This document shows, one piece after another, positions 45,260-54,427 of a stretch of 64,000 bases of DNA (position 1 is the first letter of the stretch; every line of letters begins with the position of its first letter). The stretch spans positions 1 through 64,000 of the forward strand of contig CAYUHJ010000008.1 of NCBI GenBank assembly GCA_964444365.1, given 5' to 3'. Below the pieces are notes generated by a model. The model worked only from the letters and a program-made list of their open reading frames with translations. It searched no databases and had not been told where the DNA came from. Made by a program: the position numbers and the translations under genes. Origin of the DNA: CAYUHJ01 sp964444365. GTDB taxonomy: Bacteria; Planctomycetota; Planctomycetia; Gemmatales; Gemmataceae.

Positions 45260-45732
45260 TTCGCGGCCTCCGGTTCGAGGTTGTTGAGGTGGTCGATGAC
45301 GGCTCCGGCGTCCCGCTTGGTCAGGTCGCCGGTCTTCTTCGGGGAGCCGGTGACGCGGGCGATCACCGCGTCGAGTTCGTCCCGCGACAGCCCGTTCCGC
45401 TTTGACAGGTTGAGCAGGTACTGGACCTGCTTCGGCGTCGCGGCGTCGGACCTCGGTTCGGGGTGACCTTGAACGGCGGGCCTAGACGCGGGCGGACTGG
45501 CAGGTCGATGCGGGGCCGGTTCGGGTCGGTGAACCGGTGGGCATTCGCGGTCCCGGTCGATCTCGCGGGCGAGGGCTTCGTCGGCGAGGTGGAACAGTTC
45601 GGCGACCTTTTCCAACACGCCCTCGGCGTCGTCGAGGCCGAACGGGATCTCGCCGTCGAGGGTGACGGCGTACTCGCCGGTGTGGCCGGGGCGGACGGCG
45701 GTGCGTCCGAGGCGGACGGTGGCACGCAGCAT
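45256..45732 (-). CDS. Hypothetical protein
   Basis: A 158-residue protein. An N-terminal beta-rich domain (VRLGRTAVRPGHTGEYAVTL, then FGLDDAEGVLEKVAELF) is joined by a Pro-rich linker (residues ~70-95) to a helical C-terminal domain. That domain (TPKQVQYLLNLSKRNG, LSRDELDAVIARVTG, DAGAVIDHLNN) resembles short helical motifs found in replication or single-strand-annealing proteins of plasmids. It is coupled to the gene at 44927. Probably part of an island maintenance module together with DUF932. Confidence 0.55.
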   Translation of the reverse strand: MLRATVRLGRTAVRPGHTGEYAVTLDGEIPFGLDDAEGVLEKVAELFHLADEALAREIDRDRECPPVHRPEPAPHRPASPPASRPAVQGHPEPRSDAATPKQVQYLLNLSKRNGLSRDELDAVIARVTGSPKKTGDLTKRDAGAVIDHLNNLEPEAAK

Positions 45733-45801
45733 GGTTGCTCCTTTCGTTCGCGGGAATACCCGCGGGACGGGAGCATCGCGGTCGAGGCCGGAAATGACGA
45801 A

Positions 45802-45823
45802 GGGTCGGCGTTGAAGCCGACCC
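45802..45823 (-). terminator. Terminator hairpin after the DUF932 gene
   Basis: Stem GGGTCGGC (45802-45809) with GCCGACCC (45816-45823) and a 6-nt loop. On the minus strand it is followed by TTCGTCATTT. It lies 27 bp after the stop of the DUF932 gene. Confidence 0.6.
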
Positions 45824-45849
45824 CGTGCGAGGTTGACGTGCGTGTGGGA

Positions 45850-46827
45850 TCAGACGGCGAGGTCGAGGGCCGCCTCCCAGGCCTGCTCCTTGACCTTCGC
45901 GGCGGTCCCCCACCAGATGCTCTGGAGCCGGTTGCTGGCCCGCTCCTGCTCGTTCCGGCCGCGGTAGGTGCGGTGGTCGAGCAACTCGGTCACCGCGTTG
46001 TACGCACACCACAGGGTGTGCTTGATCCCCGGCATGTCGTGCCCGATCCCACCCTCGAACAGCCCGTGGAGCTTCTCACGGGTCTCCTTCGCCCGGCCGT
46101 TGTCGGCCGCGTCCTTGGGGTCCGGGTAGAGCACCTTGAAGTAGGTGTCGAGCTGGGCCGCGGTCGGGTACACCGAGGCGAGCCGGTCGATCTTCGACTG
46201 GGCGTCGTCGTAGAACGTCGTCGCCAGCCCGAGCACCCGCTGGGCCGCCTCGATCTTGGCCGCCAGGTTGCCGTTGTGCCGGATGCTGACGCCCTCCCCG
46301 TGCCCCTGCCGCAACGCCATCGACAGCGTGTTCTGGCACACCACCCGGACGGGCGTGAAGAGCACCCGCAGGGCGGCCGAGCCGTCGTGGGCGTTGGAGA
46401 GCAGCAGGTACTTGTTGACCAGGTCGTCGGTGTTCTTGACGCGGATCTCGCCGGGCAGTTTCGCGAGCAGGAAGATCTTCTCCCCGCGGCCGAGGGCCCC
46501 GGCGGTATGGTACCGGAGGCCGCCGTCGGCGACGACCGCGTCGAGGAACCCGAACGCCTGCCGGTTCTGGACGGGGCAGTACCGGTCGCTGACGGTGCCC
46601 AGGACGGTCTGATTGTCGTACCGGACGACGGCCTTGGTCCGCGGGACCATCATGCCGTCCACGGTGGCAACGTCGGTGAGGGTGACCTCGTAGTCGAGGC
46701 CGGCGGCGGTGATGGCCTCGGCGGCGGTGGCCGGGGCCTCGAGCTTCTGGCCGAGCCGGTGCCAGGGGCTCTCGCCGAAGTAGGCGAAGGCCGGCTTGCC
46801 GTTGGTCGTGGCGATGTTCGCGGGCAT
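45850..46827 (-). CDS. DUF932 phage/plasmid-like protein
   Basis: A 325-residue protein starting at ATG 46827. It opens with FAYFGESPWHRLGQKLEAPA and continues with VLGTVSDRYCPVQNRQAFGF, FLLAKLPGEIRVKNTDDLVN, YLLLSNAHDGSAALRVLFTP and VVCQNTLSMALRQGHGEGV. These are hallmarks of DUF932 (TIGR03299). The family is common on plasmids, phages and integrative elements; its role is not established, although involvement in recombination or replication has been suggested. A terminator follows at 45802-45823. Confidence 0.88.
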   Translation of the reverse strand: MPANIATTNGKPAFAYFGESPWHRLGQKLEAPATAAEAITAAGLDYEVTLTDVATVDGMMVPRTKAVVRYDNQTVLGTVSDRYCPVQNRQAFGFLDAVVADGGLRYHTAGALGRGEKIFLLAKLPGEIRVKNTDDLVNKYLLLSNAHDGSAALRVLFTPVRVVCQNTLSMALRQGHGEGVSIRHNGNLAAKIEAAQRVLGLATTFYDDAQSKIDRLASVYPTAAQLDTYFKVLYPDPKDAADNGRAKETREKLHGLFEGGIGHDMPGIKHTLWCAYNAVTELLDHRTYRGRNEQERASNRLQSIWWGTAAKVKEQAWEAALDLAV

Positions 46828-46931
46828 GGGTACTCCGTTGGGTTTGGTGCCGATCTGAGTACCCAGGAGACGCGACAAGCCCGGCCGACATGGTCAAGTA
46901 AAGAGGCGGTTCCACGAGTGGCCGAGACGCA

Positions 46932-47948
46932 CTAACGCTGGCCAGGGGCGGTCAGCCCCACAGCCAGCTTCTCAACGAGGGCGGCCAGGCGAAGCACCGC
47001 GGGGTCCTTGACCACTAGCCGTTGGCCGACGGCGTACGACCGGTCGCCGGACTTCGAGATGTAATCCGGATCGACCAGCCCCTCGCGGTGGGCCAGGAGG
47101 TGCCGTTGCTGGAAATAGAGGTGGAGGTCGGCCATCTCGGCCGGGTCCAGGACGTCTTCGTACCCCCGCCCGGTGGCGGTCCGCCAGACCGCGGTCGACT
47201 CGGTCAGGTTTTGAAAGAGGTTCTTCCGGGCGTGTACGCCGGCGGCGGTCGGCAGGGCGTGAAAGGCGGCCTCGGCGAACCGCTGAAAGGCCGCCACCAG
47301 CTTCACCAGTCCGTTCTCGAGCAGCTGACGGACGGTGTTCTCCGCTGCGTCTGCGTCCGCCGCGGCTTCCACCGCCGCCCGGATCCCAGCGAGGTTCGTC
47401 ACGGTCGCCCGGACTGTCTGGACGGCTGCCGAAAACGTCGATCGGGCCGAGTTGTGACCGCAGGCCGGACAGAAGAAGGCCGCCCCGAGCGAACTGTAAC
47501 GGCACCCGCATGGCTCACAGACGAACTCTTGTCGCATGGCCTCGGCGGCCTGTGGAGGGATGAGGATCGGGACGTGACCGGGCTTGACGGACATCGACAT
47601 CCGGATCAAACCACCGCGGGGCTGGCGGGCGTTAAAAGCACGGGCGTCACGGGTCATGGCCTGGTTCACCACCCTTTTGAGGTGGGCCAGGGCCACTCGC
47701 CGGATGTGTTCCTGCTGGGCTTCGGTGCTCCACTCGGTGGACGCGGCCTCGAACCGGCAGATGGGGCAATAGACGACCTCGTCGCGGACCTTCTCCCGCC
47801 AGTCCTCGAAGAGGACCTTGAACTCGGACCCGCACTCGTCGCACGGGCACCTCCGGTCCATGTGCCCTTTCTCGTCCAGGGGAATCTGGATCGGCACCCG
47901 CACGCCGCGTTCGAGGTTCTTCAGCTGCCGCAACAAGTCGTCGAACAT
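46932..47948 (-). CDS. Hypothetical protein with paired Cys-rich zinc motifs
   Basis: A 338-residue protein starting at ATG 47948 (MFDDLLRQLKNLERGVRVP). Four Cys pairs are visible: CPCDEC, CPIC, CEPCGC and CPAC, forming two probable zinc ribbons at about residues 32-60 and 130-160. The C-terminal half is helical and includes QRHLLAHREGLVD, a pattern seen in HEPN-like or related helical domains, with an L-A-H-R-E-G-L core. Its stop is at 46932. The start lies 51 bp downstream of the broken HsdR fusion. No family recognised. Confidence 0.55.
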   Translation of the reverse strand: MFDDLLRQLKNLERGVRVPIQIPLDEKGHMDRRCPCDECGSEFKVLFEDWREKVRDEVVYCPICRFEAASTEWSTEAQQEHIRRVALAHLKRVVNQAMTRDARAFNARQPRGGLIRMSMSVKPGHVPILIPPQAAEAMRQEFVCEPCGCRYSSLGAAFFCPACGHNSARSTFSAAVQTVRATVTNLAGIRAAVEAAADADAAENTVRQLLENGLVKLVAAFQRFAEAAFHALPTAAGVHARKNLFQNLTESTAVWRTATGRGYEDVLDPAEMADLHLYFQQRHLLAHREGLVDPDYISKSGDRSYAVGQRLVVKDPAVLRLAALVEKLAVGLTAPGQR

Positions 47949-47998
47949 GTCTTCTACTCCCCGTGGGAAGAAACTTCCTGCCGCCGTCCACGACCTGC

Positions 47999-50602
47999 TC
48001 ACGTCGCGTTCCCGCCCTCTTGCAGGGTGTAGACACCCCACCCCATGTTGATCCCCCGCGACTTCTCGGTCGGCTCCCTTGCTCGCTCCGGGAATGGGAC
48101 CGGAAGGAGGTCGTGGAGCCCAAGCCAGCGGGTGTGACCGCCGTCGTCTACTTTCCGACACCCCGCCTCGAGTTCGGCCTTGGTGAGGAGCAGGTAGGGA
48201 ACGCTCGTCCCGACCGCGGCGGCGATCCTCTGCACCACACGTTCGGGGTACTCGTTCACCTGGGCGGCCAGGACGGCGAGGCTCCCCCGGCACCGCTTGG
48301 CAACGTCGACCGTCTCGAGGAACTGCTCGGCGACCTCGTCCCACACTTTTGCCTCTGGCGGTGTCTGATCGAGTTGCTTGCACTCGCAGAACACGAGGTG
48401 GCCGTCGCAACACGCCAGCAGGTCGATGTCCCCAGCTTTGGTGCCGATCTGGTACTTCACGCCGGGCAGCCACAGAAAGCCGCCGTGCGACAGGTTGCGG
48501 ACGAACCGCCCCGTGAGGACGACCGGGACGATCCCTTCCGAAATGGCGTGCCTGACGGCCCGGTGGAGCGTGTACCCGACCGGGACCATCGCCGGGAGTG
48601 TGATCCGGTGCCCGCAGTGGGTGCAGACGACCCGCTTCTGGATGTTGAGGCTCGGGACGAAGTACTGCTGGCGGCAGTGGCCGCACGGGCCGAGCTTCCA
48701 CTGGCGGGTGAGGACGGACCGGTCGGCCCAGAACTCCAGGAGCGAGCGGAGTTTCAAGTTCTCCGGCTCGGCGTGCCGGGCGTGGTGGGTGAATCGCCGG
48801 CGGGCGACCCGCTTCATGCGATCCGTTTCCCGGGTCAGCATCCACTCGACCCGCTGCTCGTAGGTCTCGCCCGCGACGTCACCGCTGCCGAGCCGGCAGG
48901 CGGACTGGATTTCGGGGTGAGTCTTCGTGCCATCGGCCAGGGCGACGAGCACACTGCCGGACTGGCCAGCGAACGCCGAAGCCGCGAGGTGGAGGCCCCC
49001 GAACCGCTTGATGACCGGCAGGTAACTGGCTCGCTTCTCGTCCGCCACGGGCTCAACCCCGTACTCGCGGAGCGACTCCAGGAGCACCAGGGCGACGTTC
49101 TGGCAGGTGGGGGCATCGACCCCTGTGGTCAGCAGTTGCGAGGTGGTCAAGATGACCGGGAACCTCTCCTCCGGGTCCTGGAACTTACTCAGGTGCCCCC
49201 GGCCGATGTCGCCTTCGTCAGCAGTCACCCGGGCGACGAATGTCTCGCCTCGCTTCTCGGCTTCTTTCACCAGGTCGGTGTTCAGGTTGTGCAGTGCCCG
49301 CCGCATCTGGTCGGCGTGCTCCTGGTCGACGCAAAAGACGATGGTCTAGGCGTAACGGTCCGTCTTGCGGAGGTGTTCGGTCAGGTGTCGGGCGATAGCC
49401 AGGGTGCGGGCCTCAAGGGAGATGGTCCGCTCGAAGTCCTTGGTGCCGTATTCCCCGTCCGGGATCTCCCGTTGCAGTTTGTCCTTCTGCCCTTTGTCGG
49501 GCCGCCATCCAGCGGCGTCAAAGGTGGTCAGAATCCGGTGAACGCGGTACGGGGCCAGGAACCCGTCCTCGATGCCCCGCTTGAGCGAGTATGTGTAGAG
49601 CGGGTCACCGAAGTAGTCGTAGGTGTCCCGGTTGTCTTCCCGCAGCGGGGTAGCCGTCATCCCGAGTTGGAATGCGGGCTCGAAGTGTTCGAGAATCTCT
49701 CGCCAGGTGGATTCGTCACGAGAACTGCCTCGGTGACACTCATCGATGACGATCAGGTCGAAGAAGTCGGGGGCGTATTCCTTGAACAGGCCGGGGCGGT
49801 TCTCGTCGGCGGCGATGGATTGGTAGATGGCGAAGTACATCTCCCGTGACTTGATGGCTTCACCGACGATCTTGTGCCGGGCGTCCCCGAAGGGGGCGAA
49901 GTCCTTGGCCATCGGGTCATCGACCAGCACATTGCGATCCGCCAGGAAAAGGATTCGCGGCTTCCGTCCGCTTTCCCCCTTCGTATTCCAGCCCGCACTC
50001 CACAGCTTCCAGCAGATCTGGAAGGCCGTCTGCGTTTTTCCGGTCCCGGTGGCCAGGGTGAGCAGGTTGCGGGCTCTCCCCCCGACGATGGCTTCGACTG
50101 CCCGCGTGATGGCGATCTTCTGGTAGTAACGGGGTTCTTTGTTCGGCTGCAGGAAGTACGGGACCAACAGGGCGTTCGCGGTGGCGGTGGAAAGGCCGAG
50201 GCCGATCTGGTAACGGGACCAGAGTTCGGCCGGGGTCGGGAACCGCTCGATCTCTCGTTCCAGGTGGGTGAAGTAGTCGTACTCGACGATGGTCGTGCCG
50301 TTCGTGGCGAACGCGAACTTCAGCCCAAGGATCTCCGCGTACTCCTTCGACTGCTGAAGACCGTCCCCGGCGGGACGCTTGTCCGACTTCGCCTCGACGA
50401 CGCCCAGGGTGATGTCGCGGGTGTACCGCAGCAGGAAGTCGGCGATCTTCTTCTTGAGCCGCTTCGGTTTGCCGCCCGGGGTGACAATGCGGCCGTCGGT
50501 GAAGTGGATCTGCTCGGAGTAGAAGTGCTGGTTGGCGTCATCCCACCCGGCTGCTTCGAGCTTCGGGCGGACCAGCTTGCGGCAGGTGTCGGCTTCGTTC
50601 AT
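47999..50602 (-). pseudogene. HsdR-type helicase-nuclease fused to a Zn-ribbon/PD-(D/E)XK protein, with in-frame TAG
   Basis: From ATG 50602 the frame encodes a type I restriction R-subunit start: ADFLLRYTRD...GVVEAKSDK (nuclease), LATGTGKTQTAF (Walker A), VIDECHRGSS and LGMTATPLRED. At 49346-49348 a TAG interrupts DRYA*TIVFCVDQEHADQMR; family members have Lys here, so AAG to TAG is likely. Translation then continues in the same frame to TTGVDAPTCQNVALV. It diverges from HsdR and leads into a Zn-ribbon (CGHC...CTHCGH) and a second PD-(D/E)XK motif (GDIDLLACCDGHLVFCECKQ). No hsdM or hsdS is in the window. It looks like a truncated, fused, inactivated gene unless the stop is read through or is an error. 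Confidence 0.75.
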
Positions 50603-50830
50603 GGCGTGGTGCTCGCCGTCCTGCGGTTGCCGCTCGGTTCCTCGGGAAGGTTTTGAGCGAGGAGACGAGGTTCAGTGTGAAAGTAGTATTCTCCGAGATT
50701 TCCGCTGCCGATCAAGGAAAGTTGCGACCTCCTGGTAAGTGGGTAGGTGGCAAACGCGGAGTCTCCCAGTCGTCAGGGGTATTCACTTCTCGATTCGGTG
50801 TCGCAGACCGATCACCGGCCCTCTCCCGCA

Positions 50831-51085
50831 TCAATCCCCGGCTTCTTCCAGGGCTCGCACGATGTTGTCGAAGACGCCGTTCGATTCCCCAACGGAGGAT
50901 ACTCGCCGCCGACGGAACCGGTACTCCCCAGATGCCCCTTCGACCCTCGATTTGGCACGGAGGACGATGGCCTGTGCCCGGTTCGACGGTTTGGCGTGCC
51001 GGGTGCAGAGGTCGTTCTCGACACGAGACCTGGGCCAGTCGGGGTGCTCGGTCAGGGTTCGAACCGCAGCTTCGAGGAGTTGCCA
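50831..51085 (-). pseudogene. Gene fragment without start codon
   Basis: A minus-strand open stretch of 84 codons directly after a TAA. It begins WQLLEAAVRTLTEHPDWPRS and later reads SRVEGASGEYRFRRRR and GVFDNIVRALEEAGD before TGA. The periodic helical character and HPDW/RAL motifs look coding, but there is no ATG or GTG start in frame. Probably a decayed remnant. No other gene is supported in 50603-51194. Confidence 0.3.
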
Positions 51086-51194
51086 TTAACGTGACATCTG
51101 AGGGAACCAGGCAAGGGGTTACGTCGGGAGGCCACCCGTCGGGGCGGGTGTTTGTCAGCGAATTGTCATCCGAGTTCATGGCAAACAGTTGCCG

Positions 51195-51740
51195 TCAAGT
51201 GGGGACGAGTCGGCTCTCGACATCGGTCACCTCGTCCGGAGTTGGTCCGGTCTGTCGAACGATGACATCGAGGAGGGGCGAGCAGAGGAAGGTTCCCAAC
51301 GCGTCCTTCGAGGGTGCGGGGATGCCGGCCAGAAGCTCGGGGGAAGGGTGTGAGCGAGGTTCCGTGTGTGCCGCCACACGACCTCTGCCAGCACGCGGAA
51401 GAAGTCCGTCACCGCCGGGACGTGCTCGGGGTTCTGCACGAACTGCGTGTACACCCGGGCGGCGAGTTCGATGTCCTCGGGCCCTTCCGGAATGGGTGGT
51501 GAGTGAACCCCGTACAGGTCGACCAGCCCCTCGATGACCGTCTCGGGGAGGCGGGGCCCGGATGGTCCGGAGGGAGGCAACGGCCGAATCTTGGCTCAGC
51601 GATTCGGCGTAGGCGTGTCGGAGTTTGACCTCCACAGCCTCCCCGGTGTCGCCGTCACGCCATTCGTACCAGGCCTGGTAGCGGTTCAAGTCCCAGGTTT
51701 CCCCGGCCAACTCTTTCTGAGTGTCCACGCTGATCATCAT
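51195..51740 (-). pseudogene. Hypothetical gene with two compensating frameshifts at homopolymers
   Basis: From ATG 51740 or 51737 (TAGGGAG upstream) the frame encodes KELAGETWDLNRYQAWYEWR, then VEVKLRHAYAESLSQDS. Coding character then jumps to a second frame (RLPETVIEGLVDLYGVHSPP, YTQFVQNPEHVPAVTDFF) and back to the first (ELLAGIPAPSKDALGTFLCS, VESRLVPT). The switches coincide with GGGGCCC at 51553-51559 and G5 at 51339-51343. Corrected, the protein would be ~180 residues. Family unknown. Two indels at homopolymers suggest sequencing error, but true decay is possible. Confidence 0.5.
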
Positions 51741-52011
51741 CGACTCCCTACCGGCGAGGGGGGAATAAGAGGCACTGAGCTCCGACCCGGCCTCGTCGAG
51801 CACCTCGCCCTCACTCGCCACTGAGGGGTTGAGGTTCGACTTCGAGTACTACCTCGGGGAATTGCTTCACGCGACCATTCTCGTGTGGTTCGGGAATCGA
51901 TGCGTGTCGGTGTCCCCTGGTGCGGGCACTTGTTCACTTGAGCCACTTCCGTTACCCCGATTTCTGTTCCCCCCCTCCCGCGAGGGAATAGAAAAGGGGC
52001 GGCACGGATGC

Positions 52012-52275
52012 TCAACTCCGTGAGGCGAGGGAGAGAGCCGGCTCAGTCGACTGGGCTGGGGAGTCGCCCTGCAGGGCGTGGGTTGGGTAGGGGTTCGCCT
52101 CGGCCAGGAGGCGGATGACGTAATCCCGGAGCGTCATGCGGGACAGGTTGGCGTTGTGCCTCGCCCGGCACCACACGTCGTAGGGGACCGCCTTGACGTG
52201 CAGGGCGTGGCACGCCGGCACGTCGGGGGCGGAAGTAGCGACGGGTGGTGGGGTGGGCAGGGTTTCGGTGCTCAT
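52012..52275 (-). CDS. Small putative ribbon-helix-helix-like protein
   Basis: An 87-residue protein. The central VPYDVWCRARHNANLS, then RMTLRDYVIRLLAEA, has the beta-helix-helix pattern of CopG/Arc-type DNA-binding proteins. The N and C termini are low complexity. GAGACAACC precedes the ATG at 52275. Possibly a regulator of island genes. The region 51826-52011 upstream of the next pseudogene shows no gene. Confidence 0.5.
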   Translation of the reverse strand: MSTETLPTPPPVATSAPDVPACHALHVKAVPYDVWCRARHNANLSRMTLRDYVIRLLAEANPYPTHALQGDSPAQSTEPALSLASRS

Positions 52276-52582
52276 CGGTTGTCTCCTGATTCAACGGGAA
52301 CTCGGCCGGCGAGCCTGCCGGTGTACCTGTTCGGTTCTCGGTAGGGCGGTAGCGGACTCGCCGGGGCCGGTGGCCGGGGCTGGTCGAGTTCGGGGTTACT
52401 GGGCTTGCACCTGCTCACCCGACCCCGGCGGGAATCGGGATGGCAGGTGCGATCACTGGGACTGAAGTTTGACCGGTGCGAGTCGTGCCGCACGAAGCGG
52501 CGTGACGGGCACGGGTCGAGTCCCGGCTCCAGCCGGCGGTGAACGGTCCTGTCCGGAAGACTTGACCGTTGACATTCCAGGA

Positions 52583-52714
52583 TCATCTCCCGTCATCCTC
52601 CCTCGTATTACCCCGGTCAGTTCGTGGGTGATCTCCAGTCATCTCGTTCATCTCGTCTCGGTGATTCATCTCGCATTCGATGTCGTAGTTCTCAATCTCG
52701 TTCTCGATGTTCAT
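52583..52714 (-). CDS. Small acidic ORF with internal 9-nt repeats
   Basis: A possible 43-residue peptide (MNIENEIENYDIECEMNH...). The DNA has CGAGATGA-type units (TCATCTCG on the plus strand) at 52639, 52648 and 52666, spaced 9 and 18 bp, which keeps the frame and encodes repeated Glu-Met/Asp. No good ribosome-binding site is visible. The alternative is a non-coding repeat region. The rest of 52276-52861 contains no other gene I can support. Confidence 0.25.
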   Translation of the reverse strand: MNIENEIENYDIECEMNHRDEMNEMTGDHPRTDRGNTREDDGR

Positions 52715-52861
52715 GTCATGCTGCTGGAAAATCTTCTTCTGCTATTGCTGTTCTGAGTGGCACCGAAAACGAGCCCGGTGCGACCGCCAAGCGGCGGTGG
52801 AGTGGCAAGGGCGTTTGCCCCTCGCGACCGCCCTGGGGCGGTGTGGTCGGTTGGCGTCGAC

Positions 52862-53344
52862 TCAGCACGCGTGGGTCGGAACCCGGACGTCGTTCAGCCG
52901 CTTGATGTGTACGGACTTGCCGCCGAGGATCAGCAGGCCGCTCGTCATCAGCATCCGGAGTGTGGGGTCCGACTCGGCCCGCTGGAACCGTCGGACGCGG
53001 GCACGGCCGGCCACCCGCTTGAGTTGCTGCATCCAGAGCGTGCATGCCCGCTGAGCCTGGACCAGGAATGTCCGCTCCGAAACGTCGCCCGGGGCTAACA
53101 GGGTGAACATCGGATTCAAGTAGTAGTGGCAACCGGCACGCACCCGCAGTGCGTCGATCCGCTGGGCAGTACGGGCCTTCAACTCGTCGAGTTCCGGGTC
53201 GAGTTCGGCCCAGTCGATCAGGTGTCGGGTGACGAGCACCGGCCCCATTGTGTAGACCTTGTCGCAGTTCGGTCGCATCTGGTTCTCCGGGGCCAACACA
53301 AACATCCGGGTGGGAAAATCCACCCGGGTCGAGTACCCCGACAA
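52862..53344 (-). CDS. Hypothetical helical protein
   Basis: A 160-residue protein from ATG 53344 (or 53305). It contains VLVTRHLIDWAELDPELDEL, RIDALRVRAGCHYYLNP, FLVQAQRACTLWMQQLKRVA and a basic C terminus (RARVRRFQRAESDPTLRMLM ... HIKRLNDVRVPTHAC). It is predicted soluble and mostly helical. No family is recognised. It is the next minus-strand gene after the terminator at 53428-53449. Confidence 0.6.
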   Translation of the reverse strand: MSGYSTRVDFPTRMFVLAPENQMRPNCDKVYTMGPVLVTRHLIDWAELDPELDELKARTAQRIDALRVRAGCHYYLNPMFTLLAPGDVSERTFLVQAQRACTLWMQQLKRVAGRARVRRFQRAESDPTLRMLMTSGLLILGGKSVHIKRLNDVRVPTHAC

Positions 53345-53427
53345 AACCGGAAGTTCTGTGGACTGGAACGACAGGGGAGTGCGACAGCTGCGAGGCTTCC
53401 GGGCGACCGGGCGAGAGCAATGGAAAA

Positions 53428-53449
53428 GGCCCGCCGTCCGTGGCGGGCC
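53428..53449 (-). terminator. Intrinsic terminator after the AAA+ ATPase gene
   Basis: Stem GGCCCGCC / GGCGGGCC with a 6-nt loop; on the minus strand it is followed directly by TTTTCC. It lies 26 bp after the stop at 53476. Confidence 0.75.
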
Positions 53450-53475
53450 GTGTGGCGTGGCTTCGTTCGCCGGAG

Positions 53476-54348
53476 TCAGACTTCCCAGCGGTACTCTTCG
53501 ACGAACTCGCGGGTCAGGCGTACACGCATGAGTTCCGCCTTCATGACGGGTCGGAGGGCCTGACCCGGAATGTTCCCGGCCCCCTCGACGATCAGGGCGA
53601 CCGCATCCTCGTCCGCCTCCACCCCTCGCTGCCGGACTTCATCCGAAAGCCAGCGGTGAAAGTCGGGGATGGCGGGGGCGGTCGTCTTGACGGTCGCCGC
53701 GAACCGGTAGCGGAAGTCCTGACTCAACCCCGGGTACCTGGCACCCGTGACGGGCTCCTTCCGCGGCCTGAGCCGGACCCCGCTCGCGACGATCGTCATC
53801 GGCGTCTCGGTCATCGGCTTGACCAGCCGCGGCATGAACTTCACGAACTCCGGGTGCGACACCTCGTCGATGTACACCACGAGCGGGCACCCCCGGTTCC
53901 GGTAGCCGCAGACGACGTCCTCGGCGAAGGTGGTCGGGTTGGTGCCGTCGATCATCTGGTACCGGTAGGTCTGCCCCTCCTTGTTCACGTAGGTCGCGAG
54001 CCGCTCCCAGCCGCCGGCCTCCCACGTCCGGCAGCTCTTGCACCGGTTGTAGGGGTCCAGGTTCGGGAGGCGGAACCGGCAGAACTTGGCCTTCATGGCG
54101 GTGTGGACGGTGTACGTCTTGCCCGAGCGGTTCGGCCCGTACACCAGGATGTGACGCCGCGGCGGGGCGTACCCCACGAACGCCTTCATGACCCGAACGA
54201 ACTCGCCGTTCCCGACGATCCGGGACCAAGAGTCGGCCGTGTCGCCTGCGGGGGGCACCGGCGGCGGGAGATCGGCGGGGTCGGTGACGGGTCGCTCGTC
54301 GTCCATCGTGTCGAGCAGGTCGAAAACGCTCTCCTGGTTGCCGTTCAT
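53476..54348 (-). CDS. AAA+ ATPase (helicase loader or TniB-like)
   Basis: A 290-residue P-loop ATPase starting at ATG 54348. Walker A is YGPNRSGKTYT and Walker B is VVYIDEVSHPEF, with MTIVASGVRLRPRK as a sensor-1-like segment. Four Cys (CKSCRTW and a distant Cys) are present between them. The C-terminal lid (ADEDAVALIVEGAGNIPGQA, LRPVMKAELMRVRLTREF) is typical of small AAA+ DNA-loading ATPases such as TniB or helicase loaders. With the gene at 54428 it probably forms the replication or maintenance module of the island. Terminators flank it on both sides. Confidence 0.65.
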   Translation of the reverse strand: MNGNQESVFDLLDTMDDERPVTDPADLPPPVPPAGDTADSWSRIVGNGEFVRVMKAFVGYAPPRRHILVYGPNRSGKTYTVHTAMKAKFCRFRLPNLDPYNRCKSCRTWEAGGWERLATYVNKEGQTYRYQMIDGTNPTTFAEDVVCGYRNRGCPLVVYIDEVSHPEFVKFMPRLVKPMTETPMTIVASGVRLRPRKEPVTGARYPGLSQDFRYRFAATVKTTAPAIPDFHRWLSDEVRQRGVEADEDAVALIVEGAGNIPGQALRPVMKAELMRVRLTREFVEEYRWEV

Positions 54349-54382
54349 GATTCGCTCCGTGTTGTGTTGTGACTGGGAAGAA

Positions 54383-54412
54383 GCGGGCGTGGACGAAGGT
54401 GCCCACGCCCGC
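54383..54412 (-). terminator. Terminator hairpin after the gene at 54428
   Basis: Perfect 10-bp stem GCGGGCGTGG (54383-54392) with CCACGCCCGC (54403-54412), 10-nt loop; on the minus strand it is followed by TTCTTCCC. It lies 15 bp after the upstream stop. Confidence 0.6.
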
Positions 54413-54427
54413 AGGGGGACCGCTCGG

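Noticed and set aside
47963..49849. 628-codon open frame on the plus strand
   Set aside because: Antisense to the HsdR fusion and a zinc-motif gene; composition is that of a shadow frame.
50653..51537. 294-codon plus-strand open frame
   Set aside because: Arg/Ser/Gly/Pro-rich shadow without motifs; the minus strand carries gene remnants instead.
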